Part shown: in pieces, positions 52,029 to 61,307 of the stretch | Layout: the number at the start of each line of letters is the position of its first letter | How positions within the stretch are numbered: the stretch's first letter is position 1 | Assembly: GCF_034057115.1 (NCBI RefSeq) | Contig: NZ_CP139195.1 | Coordinates: forward strand, 186,001-250,000 | Source of the DNA: Pseudomonas sp. AN-1 | GTDB taxonomy: Bacteria; Pseudomonadota; Gammaproteobacteria; Pseudomonadales; Pseudomonadaceae | DNA length: 64,000 nt | Direction of reading: 5' to 3' | Position numbers and translations under genes: made by a program | The notes under the pieces: generated by a model | The model's input: the letters and a program-made list of their open reading frames with translations, nothing else | Told to the model about the DNA's origin: nothing | The model's database searches: none

Positions 52029-53156
52029 TCAGGCCAGCCGATGCAGCAGGGCCAGGGTATCCTCGATCACCGTCTCCGTCGTGTAGAAGTGCGGCGACAG
52101 ACGGATGCCGCCGCCGCGCTGGGCACACACCACCTGTTCCTTCTTCAGTGCCTCGAACAGCTCGCCATTGTCCCGACCGGCCAGGGCGAAGGTGAGGATG
52201 CCGGCGCGCCGCCCGGGCTCCTGCGGGCTCAGCAGGCGGGCGCCGGGCAGAGCGGCGATCCCCGCGTGCAGGCGGGCGATGCGCTGCTCGATCAGCGTCG
52301 CCACCTGCGCCATTCCCACTTCCTCGAGCAGCGCCAGGCTGGCCTCCAGCGCCACCGCGCCGAGCATGTTCGGGCTGCCGCACTCGAAGCGCCGCGCGGT
52401 CTTCGCCGGCTGCCAGTCGCGCCTGTCGTAGTTGCCGGCGTCCTCGAGCATGTGCCAGCCGTACTCGTGCAGCCTGAGCTGCTCGCGCAGGTCGCGGCGG
52501 CAGTAGAACACCCCGAGCCCCTCCGGGCCGAGCAGCCACTTGTGGCCGTCGGCCATGGCGAAGGCGCAGCCGCTGGCCTGCACGTCGAACGGCTGGGCGC
52601 CGAGCTGCTGGATGGCATCGATGCACAGCAGTACGCCGCGCTCGGTGCAGCCGGCGCCGAGTCGCGGCATGTCCAGGCGCAGGCCGCTGGCGTACTGCAC
52701 CGCACTGATCGCCAGCAGGCGGGTGCGCGGGGTGCAGGCTTCGATCAGGGCGGCTTCCGGGTCGCTGCCGGCGATGTCCACCTCGACCACCTCGACGCCC
52801 TGCGGGCGCAGCGCCTCCCAGACCACGCGGTTGGAGGGGAACTCCTGGTCGCTGATCACCACCTGGTCGCCGGGGCGCCAGTCGAGGCCGAAGGCGACGA
52901 ACGACAGCGCCTCCGAGGTGTTCTTCACCAGCGCCACGTCCGCTGTCGACGGCGCGTTGAGCAGGCGCGCCAGGCGCTGGCGCAGGCGCTGCTCCAGTTG
53001 CAGCCACTGCGGGTAGTCGCGGGCGCCGACGCGCAGGTTCTGCTCGGCGAAGGCGCATACCGCGGCGCTGGCCCGGCGCGGCCAGGGCGCCACGGCGGCA
53101 TGGTTGAGGTAGCGCAGGCCGGCTTCCTGGGGAAATTCGTCGTGCCACGGATTCAT
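52029..53156 (-). CDS. Class V aminotransferase / cysteine desulfurase-like protein
   Basis: A 375-residue PLP enzyme of the NifS/CsdA/isopenicillin N epimerase-like group: LNHAAVAPWPR start, LVKNTSEALSFVAFGLDW, and the Schiff-base Lys in ADGHKWLLGPEGLG. A Cys in the mobile loop expected of true desulfurases is not obvious, so it may be an epimerase- or aminotransferase-type member with an unknown amino-acid substrate. ATG at 53156 follows aggagcagcgact. Divergent from the DUF1285 gene. Confidence 0.82.
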   Translation of the reverse strand: MNPWHDEFPQEAGLRYLNHAAVAPWPRRASAAVCAFAEQNLRVGARDYPQWLQLEQRLRQRLARLLNAPSTADVALVKNTSEALSFVAFGLDWRPGDQVVISDQEFPSNRVVWEALRPQGVEVVEVDIAGSDPEAALIEACTPRTRLLAISAVQYASGLRLDMPRLGAGCTERGVLLCIDAIQQLGAQPFDVQASGCAFAMADGHKWLLGPEGLGVFYCRRDLREQLRLHEYGWHMLEDAGNYDRRDWQPAKTARRFECGSPNMLGAVALEASLALLEEVGMAQVATLIEQRIARLHAGIAALPGARLLSPQEPGRRAGILTFALAGRDNGELFEALKKEQVVCAQRGGGIRLSPHFYTTETVIEDTLALLHRLA

Positions 53157-53255
53157 AGTCGCTGCTCCTGCTGATGGGCGGTTTGCGGCATGATACATGG
53201 CGGTCCGGGCGGCAGGTCGTCCCGGCGGTTCATCAGCAGGCACGGGGAGATGGCG

Positions 53256-53822
53256 ATGACGGAGGGAAGCAAGGCGGGGGATCTGCTGCAGCAGATCCCG
53301 GCGAGCAAGGGCGGGCTGCCGCCGGTGCATCTGTGGAATCCGCCGTTCTGCGGCGACATCGACATGCGCATCGCCCGCGACGGCAGCTGGCATTACCTGG
53401 GCACGCCGATCGGCCGGCCGGCGATGGTGCGGCTGTTCTCCACCATCCTGCGCCGCGACGGCGAAGACTACTTCCTGGTGACCCCGGTGGAGAAGGTCGG
53501 CATCCGCGTCGACGATGCGCCTTTCGTGGCGGTGGCGATGGACGTGGAAGGCGAGGGTGAGGCGCAGCGCCTGCGCTTTCGCACCAACGTCGACGACGAG
53601 GTGGCGGCCGGCGCCGAGCATCCGCTGCGCTTCGTCCTCGATGTGGAAAGTGGCGAGCCGTCGCCCTACGTGCACGTGCGCGCCAACCTCGAGGCGCTGA
53701 TCCACCGCAACGTGTTCTATCGCCTGGTGGAGCTGGCGGTACCCTGCGAACGCAACGGCGAGGCCTGGCTGGGGGTATGGAGCGACGGCGTGCTGTTCCC
53801 CATCGCGCCGCAGCCCGAATAA
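53256..53822 (+). CDS. DUF1285 family protein
   Basis: A 188-residue soluble protein ([47 protein letters not shown]). DUF1285 proteins have two beta-rich domains and no known function; the conserved [10 protein letters not shown] segment is diagnostic. The ATG at 53256 is 6 bases after ggggag; an ATG two codons earlier is too close to it. Followed by a bidirectional terminator and converges with the ETF-QO gene. Confidence 0.88.
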   Translation: MTEGSKAGDLLQQIPASKGGLPPVHLWNPPFCGDIDMRIARDGSWHYLGTPIGRPAMVRLFSTILRRDGEDYFLVTPVEKVGIRVDDAPFVAVAMDVEGEGEAQRLRFRTNVDDEVAAGAEHPLRFVLDVESGEPSPYVHVRANLEALIHRNVFYRLVELAVPCERNGEAWLGVWSDGVLFPIAPQPE

Positions 53823-53832
53823 GGACAACAAA

Positions 53833-53856
53833 AAAGGCCCCGCGGGGCCTTTTCTG
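53833..53856. terminator. Bidirectional terminator between DUF1285 and ETF-QO genes
   Basis: Perfect stem aaaaggcccc / ggggcctttt with a gc centre; A and T tracts on either side. Confidence 0.9.
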
Positions 53857-53863
53857 TGAGCGC

Positions 53864-55519
53864 TTACATGTTGGGGTAGTTCGGCCCGCCGGTGCCTTCC
53901 GGGGCCACCCAGGTGATGTTCTGCGCCGGGTCCTTGATGTCGCAGGTCTTGCAGTGCACGCAGTTCTGCGCGTTGATCTGGAACTTCTTCTCGCCGCTTT
54001 CCTGGGTGACGATCTCGTACACCCCGGCCGGGCAGTAGCGCTGCGCCGGCTCATCGAAGAGCGGCAGGTTCTTCGCCAGCGGGATCGAGGCGTCGGCCAG
54101 CTTCAGGTGGCAGGGCTGGTCTTCCTCGTGGTTGGTGTTGGAGAGGAACACCGAGGACAGCTTGTCGAAGCTCAGCTTGCCGTCCGGCTTGGGGTAGTCG
54201 ATCTTGGTCGACTGGGCGGCGGGCTTCAGGCAGGCATGGTCCGGCTTGTTGTCGTGCAGGGTCAGCGGGATCTTGCCGCCAAACAGGTTCTGGTCGACGA
54301 AGTTGAACGCGCCGCCGAGGATGGCGCCGAACTTGTGGATCGCCGCGCCGAAGTTGCGGCTGCGGAACAGCTCGTCGTACAGCCAGCTGTCCTCGAAGGC
54401 CTTCACGTAGTTGTTCAGCTCGTCGCCACCCTCGCGCCCGGCGCCCAGCGCCTCGACGATCGCCTCGGCGGCCAGCATGCCGGACTTCATCGCGGTGTGG
54501 CTGCCCTTGATCTTGGCGAAGTTGAGGGTGCCCAGATCGCAGCCGATCAGCGCGCCACCGGGGAACACCATCTTCGGCAGCGAGTTGAGGCCACCCTTGC
54601 AGATGGCGCGCGCGCCGTAGGCGATGCGCTTGCCGCCCTCCAGGTACTGCCTGATCACCGGATGGTGCTTGTAGCGCTGGAACTCGTCGAACGGCGACAG
54701 GTAGGGGTTGCTGTAGGACAGGTCGACGATCAGGCCGACCACCACCTGGTTGTTCTCCAGGTGATAGAGGAAGGAGCCGCCGGGGTTGTCGTCGTTGAGC
54801 GGCCAGCCGGCGGTGTGCACCACCAGGCCCTGCTCGTGTTTCGCCGGGTCGATCTCCCACAGCTCCTTGATGCCGATGCCGTAGTGCTGGGCGTCGGCCC
54901 TGGCGTCGAGCTTGTAGCGCTGGATCAGCTGCTTGCCGATATGGCCGCGGCAGCCTTCGGCGAACAGGGTGTACTTGGCGCGCAGTTCCATGCCCGGGGT
55001 GTACAGGCCGTCCTTCGGCTGGCCTTCGTGGTCGACGCCCAGATCGCCGGTGACGATGCCGCGCACCACGCCCTGCTCGTCGATCAGCGCTTCCTGGGCG
55101 GCGAAGCCCGGGTAGATCTCCACGCCCAGATTCTCGGCCTGCTGGGCCAGCCAGCGGCACAGGTTGCCCAGGGAGATGATGTAGTTGCCTTCGTTGTGCA
55201 TGGTCTTGGGCACGGCGAAGTCGGGGATCCTGGTGGCGGCCTCGCTGCTCTTCAGCAGGTAGATGTCGTCGCGCTTGACCGGGGTGTTGAGCGGGGCGCC
55301 GAGGCTCTTCCAGTCGGGGAACAGTTCGGCCAGCGCGCGCGGTTCGAACACCGCGCCGGAGAGGATGTGGGCGCCGACTTCGGAGCCTTTTTCCACCACG
55401 CAGACGCTGAGCTCCTGGCCGGCTTCGGCGGCCTTCTGCTTCAGGCGGCAGGCGGCGGACAGGCCGGCAGGGCCCGCTCCGACGATGACAACGTCGAATT
55501 CCATGTATTCGCGTTCCAC
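53864..55519 (-). CDS. Electron transfer flavoprotein-ubiquinone oxidoreductase
   Basis: A 551-residue ETF-QO. FAD motif VVIVGAGPAGLSAACRL near the N-terminus, ubiquinone-binding and membrane-associating region in the middle, and a C-terminal [4Fe-4S] cluster with ligands Cys496, Cys520, Cys523 and Cys526 (CPAGVYE, CVHCKTCDIKDP). It takes electrons from ETF, reduced by acyl-CoA dehydrogenases, to ubiquinone. Start MEREYMEFDVV at 55519 with ggagata upstream matches P. aeruginosa. Divergent from etfBA. Confidence 0.97.
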   Translation of the reverse strand: MEREYMEFDVVIVGAGPAGLSAACRLKQKAAEAGQELSVCVVEKGSEVGAHILSGAVFEPRALAELFPDWKSLGAPLNTPVKRDDIYLLKSSEAATRIPDFAVPKTMHNEGNYIISLGNLCRWLAQQAENLGVEIYPGFAAQEALIDEQGVVRGIVTGDLGVDHEGQPKDGLYTPGMELRAKYTLFAEGCRGHIGKQLIQRYKLDARADAQHYGIGIKELWEIDPAKHEQGLVVHTAGWPLNDDNPGGSFLYHLENNQVVVGLIVDLSYSNPYLSPFDEFQRYKHHPVIRQYLEGGKRIAYGARAICKGGLNSLPKMVFPGGALIGCDLGTLNFAKIKGSHTAMKSGMLAAEAIVEALGAGREGGDELNNYVKAFEDSWLYDELFRSRNFGAAIHKFGAILGGAFNFVDQNLFGGKIPLTLHDNKPDHACLKPAAQSTKIDYPKPDGKLSFDKLSSVFLSNTNHEEDQPCHLKLADASIPLAKNLPLFDEPAQRYCPAGVYEIVTQESGEKKFQINAQNCVHCKTCDIKDPAQNITWVAPEGTGGPNYPNM

Positions 55520-55593
55520 TCTCTCTATCTCCTAACTCAAGGCTGGCAATCTGCTTGTTGGAATCCGCAAGGCGGTTTTTGTGCAGCGCAATA

Positions 55594-55623
55594 TATTTAC
55601 GCCGGACGGCAATGCCGGTACAA
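55594..55623 (-). promoter_or_regulatory. Probable ETF-QO promoter
   Basis: On the minus strand TTGTAC (55618-55623), 18 bases, TAAATA (55594-55599). Leader about 70 nt. The 319-base gap to etfB must also hold the etfBA promoter, which I could not place; I found no convincing PsrA site in it and no gene. Confidence 0.5.
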
Positions 55624-55838
55624 GCTTTTGTTGCATGTGGGCTGAAAGGGCCCATTTTAAAGGGCTGCGCCGGTGCTGTGGAAGTTTTGTCGTATTGACC
55701 GGTCTGGGTGATATCGTCAAGATACGGCGTTTATGTCGGTCGCGGTACAGCTGAGAGTCGGTTCGATCCGGCGGGCAGCCCGGCCTGGCGGCAGCCCCGA
55801 CGTCGCCATATCAACTCACCGGAGAACACGAGGAATCC

Positions 55839-56588
55839 ATGAAGATTCTGGTAGCTGTCAAGCGAGTGGTCGATTACAACGTCAAGGTCCGCGTCAAGGC
55901 GGACAACTCCGGCGTCGACCTCGCCAACGTCAAGATGTCGATGAACCCGTTCTGCGAGATCGCCGTGGAAGAGGCGGTGCGCCTGAAGGAAAAGGGTGTC
56001 GCCAGCGAAATCGTGGCCGTCTCCGTGGGGCCGGCCGCCGCCCAGGAACAGCTGCGTACCGCCCTGGCCCTCGGCGTGGACCGCGCCATCCTGGTCGAGT
56101 CCGCCGACGAGCTGAACTCCCTGGCCGTGGCCAAGCTGCTCAAGGCCGTGGTCGACAAGGAGCAGCCGCAACTGGTCATCCTCGGCAAGCAGGCCATCGA
56201 CAGCGACAACAACCAGACCGGCCAGATGCTCGCCGCGCTGACCGGCTTCGCCCAGGGCACCTTCGCCTCCAAGGTGGAAGTGAATGGCGACCAAGTCAAC
56301 GTCACCCGCGAGATCGACGGCGGCCTGCAGACCGTCGCGCTCAAGCTGCCGGCCATCGTCACCACCGACCTGCGTCTCAACGAGCCGCGCTACGCTTCCC
56401 TGCCGAACATCATGAAGGCCAAGAAGAAGCCGCTGGAGACCGTCACTCCGGACGCCCTCGGCGTGTCCACCGCCTCGACCGTGAAGATCCTCAAGGTCGA
56501 GGCGCCGGCCGCGCGCAGCGCCGGCATCAAGGTCAAGTCGGTGGCCGAACTGGTCGAGAAACTGAAGAACGAAGCGAAGGTGATCTGA
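55839..56588 (+). CDS. etfB: Electron transfer flavoprotein subunit beta
   Basis: A 249-residue ETF beta ([27 protein letters not shown]). The AMP-binding and dehydrogenase-recognition loop region [19 protein letters not shown] is the family signature, and the C-terminus [23 protein letters not shown] reaches to alpha. With EtfA it accepts electrons from acyl-CoA dehydrogenases. Strong ribosome site gaggaatcc; overlaps etfA by one base. Confidence 0.98.
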   Translation: MKILVAVKRVVDYNVKVRVKADNSGVDLANVKMSMNPFCEIAVEEAVRLKEKGVASEIVAVSVGPAAAQEQLRTALALGVDRAILVESADELNSLAVAKLLKAVVDKEQPQLVILGKQAIDSDNNQTGQMLAALTGFAQGTFASKVEVNGDQVNVTREIDGGLQTVALKLPAIVTTDLRLNEPRYASLPNIMKAKKKPLETVTPDALGVSTASTVKILKVEAPAARSAGIKVKSVAELVEKLKNEAKVI

Positions 56589-57517
56589 TGGCCATTCTCG
56601 TCATTGCCGAACACAACAACGCCGCCCTGGCCCCGGCCACCCTGAATACCGTGGCCGCCGCCGCCCAGATCGGTGGCGACGTCCACGTGCTGGTCGCCGG
56701 CCAGGGTTGCGCCGCGGTCGCCGAGGCTGCCGCCAAGGTCGCCGGCGTCGCCAAGGTGCTGGTCGCCGACAGCGCCGCCTTCGCCCACCAGCTGCCGGAG
56801 AACGTCGCGCCGCTGATCGCCGAGCTGGGCAAGGGTTACAGCCACGTGCTGGCCGCCGCTACCACCACCGGCAAGAACGTGCTGCCGCGCGTCGCCGCGC
56901 TGCTGGACGTCGATCAGATATCCGAGATCATCAAGGTCGAGAGCGCCGACACCTTCAAGCGCCCGATCTACGCCGGCAACGCCATCGCCACCGTGCAGTC
57001 GAGCGCGCCGGTCAAGGTCATCACCGTGCGCGGCACCGGCTTCGACGCCGTGGCGGCCGAGGGCGGCAATGCCGCCATCGAGGCGCTGGCTGGCGGCAGC
57101 GATGCCGGCATTTCCGCCTTCGTCGGCGAGGAGCTGGCCAAGTCCGAGCGTCCCGAGCTGACCGCCGCCAAGGTGGTGATCTCCGGCGGCCGCGGCATGC
57201 AGAACGGCGACAACTTCCAGCTGCTCTACAAGCTGGCCGACAAGCTCGGCGCCGCCGTCGGTGCCTCGCGCGCCGCCGTCGACGCCGGCTTCGTGCCCAA
57301 CGACCTGCAGGTCGGCCAGACCGGCAAGATCGTCGCGCCGCAGCTGTACATCGCCGTGGGCATCTCCGGCGCCATCCAGCACCTGGCCGGCATGAAGGAC
57401 TCCAAGGTGATCGTGGCGATCAACAAGGACGAGGAGGCGCCGATCTTCCAGGTCGCCGACTACGGCCTGGTGGGCGACCTGTTCGAGATCGTCCCCGAGC
57501 TGGAAAAGGCCCTGTAA
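56588..57517 (+). CDS. etfA: Electron transfer flavoprotein subunit alpha
   Basis: A 309-residue ETF alpha. The C-terminal FAD domain has [53 protein letters not shown] and [10 protein letters not shown]. Forms the FAD-containing ETF with EtfB and passes electrons to ETF-QO encoded divergently. Ends at a strong terminator. Confidence 0.98.
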   Translation: MAILVIAEHNNAALAPATLNTVAAAAQIGGDVHVLVAGQGCAAVAEAAAKVAGVAKVLVADSAAFAHQLPENVAPLIAELGKGYSHVLAAATTTGKNVLPRVAALLDVDQISEIIKVESADTFKRPIYAGNAIATVQSSAPVKVITVRGTGFDAVAAEGGNAAIEALAGGSDAGISAFVGEELAKSERPELTAAKVVISGGRGMQNGDNFQLLYKLADKLGAAVGASRAAVDAGFVPNDLQVGQTGKIVAPQLYIAVGISGAIQHLAGMKDSKVIVAINKDEEAPIFQVADYGLVGDLFEIVPELEKAL

Positions 57518-57536
57518 GCGCCTGACCGCCCGAAAG

Positions 57537-57562
57537 AACCCGCTCCCCGGAGCGGGTTTTTT
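57537..57562 (+). terminator. Terminator of etfBA
   Basis: Stem aacccgctc / gagcgggtt with a cccg loop followed by T residues. Confidence 0.93.
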
Positions 57563-57642
57563 GTATCGCCCGACTTTCCGTCTGTCGGTCGCGGCCGGCT
57601 CTGCCCTACACTGGGCGCCGGTAAAGACTTGCGAGGTTTTCC

Positions 57643-58461
57643 ATGCCCATCCGTTCCACCCTGTCGCGCCTTGCCCTGGCGCTGCTGGTCCTGGCCGGTT
57701 CGAGCCAGGTCCAGGCCGCCGGCAAGTGCGAGCGGCTGATCGCCACCGGCAACCCCGACCAGGCGCCCTACCTGTGGCGCGATCCGCAGAACCCGCAGCA
57801 ACTGATCGGTGCCGGCGCCGACCTGCTCAAGGCGCTGGGCAGCGAACTGGGTGTGACCGTCGAGCTGCTCTACGGCGGCAAGGCCGCCGCAGCCGAGGCG
57901 GATGCCCTGAACGGGCGTGTCGATCTGCTGGTGGGCAGCTACCTGACTCCGGAGCGCCTCGAGCAGTTCGACTTCGTCCACCCGGCCTATCTGGATGTGC
58001 CGGTGCAGGTCTGGACCCAGCGCGACAGGGCGCCGCTGTTCACGCGCTACGCCGATCTGGCCAGCCATCGCGGCCTGGCGGTGGATGCCGGCAACTTCCC
58101 CGTCGCGCTGGCGCGCCAGGCGGACGAACAGTTCAAGGCCCGGCGCACCGGCAAGGCGGTCGAAGCCCTGCAGCAGCTGCAGCAGGGCCGGGTCGACTAC
58201 CTGCTGCTCGAAGGGCAGGCCGGGCGTGCGCTGGTCGAGCGCGAGGGGCTGGGCGGCGAGCTGCTGCCTCTGGAGCCGGTGCTGGCCAGCGAGCCGCTGT
58301 ACCTGGCGATATCGCACAACTCGGCGTGCAACGATCCCTGGCTGCGTGGGCAGCTGGCCAGGAAAATGACCGAATTTCGCAGTGCCGGCCTGCCGCAGGC
58401 CCTGTTGCATCGCAATATGGAGCGCTGGAAGAACCAGGCGCGCCGGCCGGCTACCCCCTGA
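57643..58461 (+). CDS. Periplasmic solute-binding protein, family 3
   Basis: A 272-residue exported protein. The signal peptide MPIRSTLSRLALALLVLAGS...QVQA is cleaved before AGKCERL. The mature part has SBP_bac_3 features (GAGADLLKALGSELGVTVELLYGG; DLLVGSYLTPERLEQFDFVHPAYLD). Two cysteines (KCERL and SACNDP) could form a disulfide. No ABC permease or ATPase is nearby, so it may be an orphan sensor or transporter subunit. It overlaps the next gene or ends just before it. Confidence 0.85.
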   Translation: MPIRSTLSRLALALLVLAGSSQVQAAGKCERLIATGNPDQAPYLWRDPQNPQQLIGAGADLLKALGSELGVTVELLYGGKAAAAEADALNGRVDLLVGSYLTPERLEQFDFVHPAYLDVPVQVWTQRDRAPLFTRYADLASHRGLAVDAGNFPVALARQADEQFKARRTGKAVEALQQLQQGRVDYLLLEGQAGRALVEREGLGGELLPLEPVLASEPLYLAISHNSACNDPWLRGQLARKMTEFRSAGLPQALLHRNMERWKNQARRPATP

Positions 58462-58478
58462 TGCAGGACGTTCTATCG

Positions 58479-58829
58479 ATGATTTCACGCATGTGTGCCG
58501 CGCTGGCACTCTCGCTGCTGGCCGGCTGCGCCAGCGATCCGGTGCCCGAGGCGCAGCTGCAGGTTACCGAGCAGGCGCTGGCGCAGGCCCGCGCGGTCGG
58601 TACCGGCGCCGAGCAGGCGGAATTGCGCCAGGCCGAGGAGGGCCTGGCAGCTGCGCGCCAGGCGGTCGAACGACAGGAGTTCCGGCAGGCGCGCATGCTC
58701 GCCGAGCGCGCCGAGCTGGATGCCCGCCTCGCCGAGGCGCAGACCCTGACGGCCAAGAGTCGCGCCCAGGTCGCCGAGCTGCGCAACGAGCTGCGCCGCC
58801 TGCGTACCCAGCTGGGGGAGCAGCCATGA
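58479..58829 (+). CDS. DUF4398 lipoprotein
   Basis: A 116-residue lipoprotein: signal MISRMCAALALSLLAGC with Cys17 lipidated, then a DUF4398-type helical domain (LQVTEQALAQARAVGTGAEQAELRQAEEGLAAARQAVE), probably coiled coil. ATG at 58479 is preceded by aggacg 10 bases upstream; an in-frame ATG at 58461, overlapping the previous stop, is the alternative. Overlaps the OmpA-type gene by 4 bases (ATGA), a sign that the two products work together in the envelope. Confidence 0.82.
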   Translation: MISRMCAALALSLLAGCASDPVPEAQLQVTEQALAQARAVGTGAEQAELRQAEEGLAAARQAVERQEFRQARMLAERAELDARLAEAQTLTAKSRAQVAELRNELRRLRTQLGEQP

Positions 58830-59638
58830 TGCGCGGCTTCCGGATCTCGCTGGGCTGCGCAGCGCTGGCCCTGCTGGCTGGCTGCGGCACCGCCCAGCTC
58901 CCGCCGCAGGCGCTTGAGCAGGCGCGCAGCAGCTACCGGCAGGTGGCCACGGACTCGGTCGTGGTGGCCAGCGCACCCAAGGACGTGATGCGCGCCGGCG
59001 ACTCGCTGGAGCGCGCCACGCGCCTGGCCGACTACTGGGGCAGTACGGAGGACGTCGCCCACTACGCTTACCTGAGCGAGCGCTACAGCGCCATCGCTCG
59101 CGAGCACGGCGCCCTCGCCGCCGAGCAGGAGCAGCTGGCCCGCCTGCAGCTGGAGCGCGAGCGCCTGCAGCTGGCCCTGCGCGAGGCGCGCCTGCTCGGC
59201 GTGCAGCAGCAGAGCCGCTGGCTGGAGGAGCAGATGCTCAGCCTGGCGACCACCGAGACCGAGCGCGGTCTGGTGATGTCGCTCGGCGACGTGCTGTTCG
59301 ATGCCGGTCGCGCCGAGCTGAAGGCGTCGGCCAACCGTACGGTGCTCAAGCTGTTCCAGTTCCTCCAGCTCAACCCGCAGCGCACGGTGCGCATCGAGGG
59401 CTATACCGACAGCCGCGGCCAGCCCGCCGAGAATCTGGCCCTGTCCCGCGCGCGCGCGCAGGCGGTGGCGGACGTGCTGGTCGACCTCGGCATCGCTGCC
59501 GAACGCATCCAGGTGCAGGGCTATGGCGGCGCCTTCCCGGTGGCGGCCAATGCCTCGTCCCGCGGTCGGGCGCAGAACCGTCGGGTGGAGATCGTGTTTT
59601 CCGACGAGCAGGGGCGCCTGGCTCCGCCGCGCGAGTAG
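58826..59638 (+). CDS. OmpA-family lipoprotein with DUF4398-like N-terminal half
   Basis: A 270-residue lipoprotein: signal MMRGFRISLGCAALALLAGC, a helical region with residues like the preceding DUF4398 protein (EQARSSYRQVATDSVVVASAPKDVMRAGDSLERATRLAD) and a coiled coil (ALAAEQEQLARLQLERERLQLALREARLL). It ends with an OmpA peptidoglycan-binding domain (LGDVLFDAGRAELKASANRTV; VRIEGYTDSRG; LSRARAQAV), containing the Asp and Arg that hold diaminopimelate. It tethers the outer membrane to the wall and is coupled to the preceding gene. Confidence 0.88.
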   Translation: MMRGFRISLGCAALALLAGCGTAQLPPQALEQARSSYRQVATDSVVVASAPKDVMRAGDSLERATRLADYWGSTEDVAHYAYLSERYSAIAREHGALAAEQEQLARLQLERERLQLALREARLLGVQQQSRWLEEQMLSLATTETERGLVMSLGDVLFDAGRAELKASANRTVLKLFQFLQLNPQRTVRIEGYTDSRGQPAENLALSRARAQAVADVLVDLGIAAERIQVQGYGGAFPVAANASSRGRAQNRRVEIVFSDEQGRLAPPRE

Positions 59639-59721
59639 TGCGCGTGGTCGGAACTGGCGAGAATGGCGTTCAGCCCGAGCCGGCGTTCGCGGTGCCGGCA
59701 TATCTTCCCATGAGGCCTGCG

Positions 59722-60237
59722 ATGAGCGTCGTGCGCGTGTTCTTCTGTGTGCTGCTGGCGGGGCTGGCGGCCTGCGATGGCGACAAGCCGGCAGCACCGG
59801 AGGCGCCTCGCGAGGCGGTGCGGGAGGAAAGCGCGGTGCCGCTGCCGGCGCCGCCCGTGACTGCCTCGCCACCCGTCGAGCCTGCGCCTGCCGAAGCGCC
59901 GGAGAAGTCCCCGGCAGCGCCCGCCGAGCCGGCGCGGCCCGCCGTTGCCGCCGTGCGCCCGCCGCGCCCGGCGGCAGCTGCCAGGGTCGAGAAGCCGTTG
60001 CCCCTGGCGCCGCTGGATCTCAGCGTGCCCGGCGAGCTGCTGGAGCGCCTGCCGGGCGAGGATGGGCTGCCGCTGACCGAGCCGCAGCCCCTGCTGCCGC
60101 CGCTGTTCGGCGACAAGGTCGAGCAGCCGCAGTCCTTCGAGCTGGGGGGGAGGCTGATCACCAACGAGCGCGAGGCCGACGAGGACAGCTGGCATGCGGT
60201 GGAAGGCGCCGAGCTGGAGTTGCGTTTCCGCCGCTGA
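59722..60237 (+). CDS. Proline/alanine-rich putative lipoprotein, function unknown
   Basis: A 171-residue protein. The start MSVVRVFFCVLLAGLAACDGDK gives a lipobox LAAC with gagg 7 bases upstream; ATG codons at 59710 and 59638 are possible, the latter overlapping the previous stop. The centre (about residues 25-100) is a Pro/Ala/Glu-rich unstructured linker, followed by a short conserved-looking tail (LDLSVPGELLERLPGEDGLPL...FELGGRLITNEREADEDSWHAVEGAELELRFRR). I do not recognise a family. Probably an outer-membrane or periplasmic linker protein in the same gene group. Confidence 0.6.
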   Translation: MSVVRVFFCVLLAGLAACDGDKPAAPEAPREAVREESAVPLPAPPVTASPPVEPAPAEAPEKSPAAPAEPARPAVAAVRPPRPAAAARVEKPLPLAPLDLSVPGELLERLPGEDGLPLTEPQPLLPPLFGDKVEQPQSFELGGRLITNEREADEDSWHAVEGAELELRFRR

Positions 60238-60254
60238 GCCAGGCCGTGGCGGGG

Positions 60255-60434
60255 CTATTCGTCCTCGCCGTCCTCGCGGCGCGCCTTGGCCTCCAGTTCG
60301 GCGTTGCGCTCGCGCATGCGTTGCAGCTCCTCCTCGCTGAGGGGCATCTTGTCGGCGCTGTCGCGCAGCATCAGCAGGCTGCCGATCACGGCGCCGAAGG
60401 CCAGGGCCAGAAACAACCAGGCATACCAGGGCAT
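60255..60434 (-). CDS. DUF2897-like small membrane protein
   Basis: A 59-residue product read on the minus strand: MPWYAWLFLALAFGAVIGSLL, a single transmembrane helix, then a charged tail (DSADKMPLSEEELQRMRERN, continuing acidic to the end). The start ATG at 60434 is preceded by ggagaac. The pattern of Trp-rich helix plus acidic/basic amphipathic tail fits the DUF2897 family of pseudomonads; function unknown. It converges on the unknown lipoprotein gene. Confidence 0.75.
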   Translation of the reverse strand: MPWYAWLFLALAFGAVIGSLLMLRDSADKMPLSEEELQRMRERNAELEAKARREDGEDE

Positions 60435-60571
60435 GATGTTCTCCGCTGGGGAATGGGGATGCCTCCACCATAGCGCCGCCCCGCGCGGCTGTCTCGCCCC
60501 CTGTGCGCGGGCGCCCGCCGGTGCGGGCTTGCGCTACAATGCGCGGCGTTCCGACTTGCCGAGAGAGCCCC

Positions 60572-61270
60572 ATGTCCTGCCAGACCCCGATCATCGTCGC
60601 CCTGGATTTCCCTAACCGTGAAGCCGCGCTGGCCCTGGCCGACCAGCTCGATCCGCAGCTGTGCCGGGTCAAGGTCGGCAAGGAGCTGTTCACCCGCTGC
60701 GGCCCGCAGATCGTCGAGACGCTGGCCGGCAAGGGCTTCGAGGTGTTCCTCGACCTGAAATTCCACGATATCCCCAACACCACGGCGATGGCGGTCAAGG
60801 CCGCCGCCGAGCTGGGCGTGTGGATGGTCAACGTGCACTGCTCCGGCGGCCTGCGCATGATGGCCGCCTGCCGCGAGACCCTGGATGCGCTCAGCGGCGC
60901 CAAGCCGCTGCTGATCGGCGTGACCGTGCTGACCAGCATGGAGCGCGGCGACCTGGCCGGCATCGGCCTCGACATCGAGCCGCAGGAGCAGGTGCTGCGC
61001 CTGGCCGCCCTGGCCGCCCAGGCCGGTCTCGACGGCCTGGTCTGTTCCGCCCAGGAAGCGCCGGCGCTCAAGGCCGCCCAGCCGCAGCTGCAGCTGGTCA
61101 CTCCGGGCATCCGCCCGGCCGGCAGCGCTCAGGACGACCAGCGCCGCATCCTCACCCCGCGCCAGGCGCTGGATGCGGGCTCCGACTACCTGGTGATCGG
61201 CCGGCCGATCAGCCAGGCCGCTGACCCGGCTGCCGCCCTCGCCGCGGTGGTGGCCGAGCTGCGCGGCTGA
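60572..61270 (+). CDS. pyrF: Orotidine-5'-phosphate decarboxylase
   Basis: A 232-residue OMP decarboxylase. The catalytic tetrad includes Asp61, Lys63 and Asp66 in [12 protein letters not shown]; phosphate-binding TPGIRPAG and IGRPISQA near the C-terminus. Last step of UMP synthesis. ATG at 60572 is preceded by gagagagcccc. In P. aeruginosa pyrF is not next to etfBA, so this marks a change in gene order. Confidence 0.97.
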   Translation: MSCQTPIIVALDFPNREAALALADQLDPQLCRVKVGKELFTRCGPQIVETLAGKGFEVFLDLKFHDIPNTTAMAVKAAAELGVWMVNVHCSGGLRMMAACRETLDALSGAKPLLIGVTVLTSMERGDLAGIGLDIEPQEQVLRLAALAAQAGLDGLVCSAQEAPALKAAQPQLQLVTPGIRPAGSAQDDQRRILTPRQALDAGSDYLVIGRPISQAADPAAALAAVVAELRG

Positions 61271-61307
61271 CCGGCAGCGCTCGCAGAGGCAGGCAGGGCG
61301 CGCGGCG

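Noticed and set aside
52029-53831. Longer minus-strand frame fusing the class V aminotransferase to an N-terminal domain of 225 residues
   Set aside because: The extension overlaps the well-supported plus-strand DUF1285 gene and shows no homology; the ATG at 53156 has a good ribosome site.
55520-55838. PsrA binding sites in the ETF-QO/etfB intergenic region
   Set aside because: I looked for the (G/C)AAAC-N2-4-GTTT(G/C) pattern there and found only weak half-sites, so PsrA control of these genes is not supported by this sequence.
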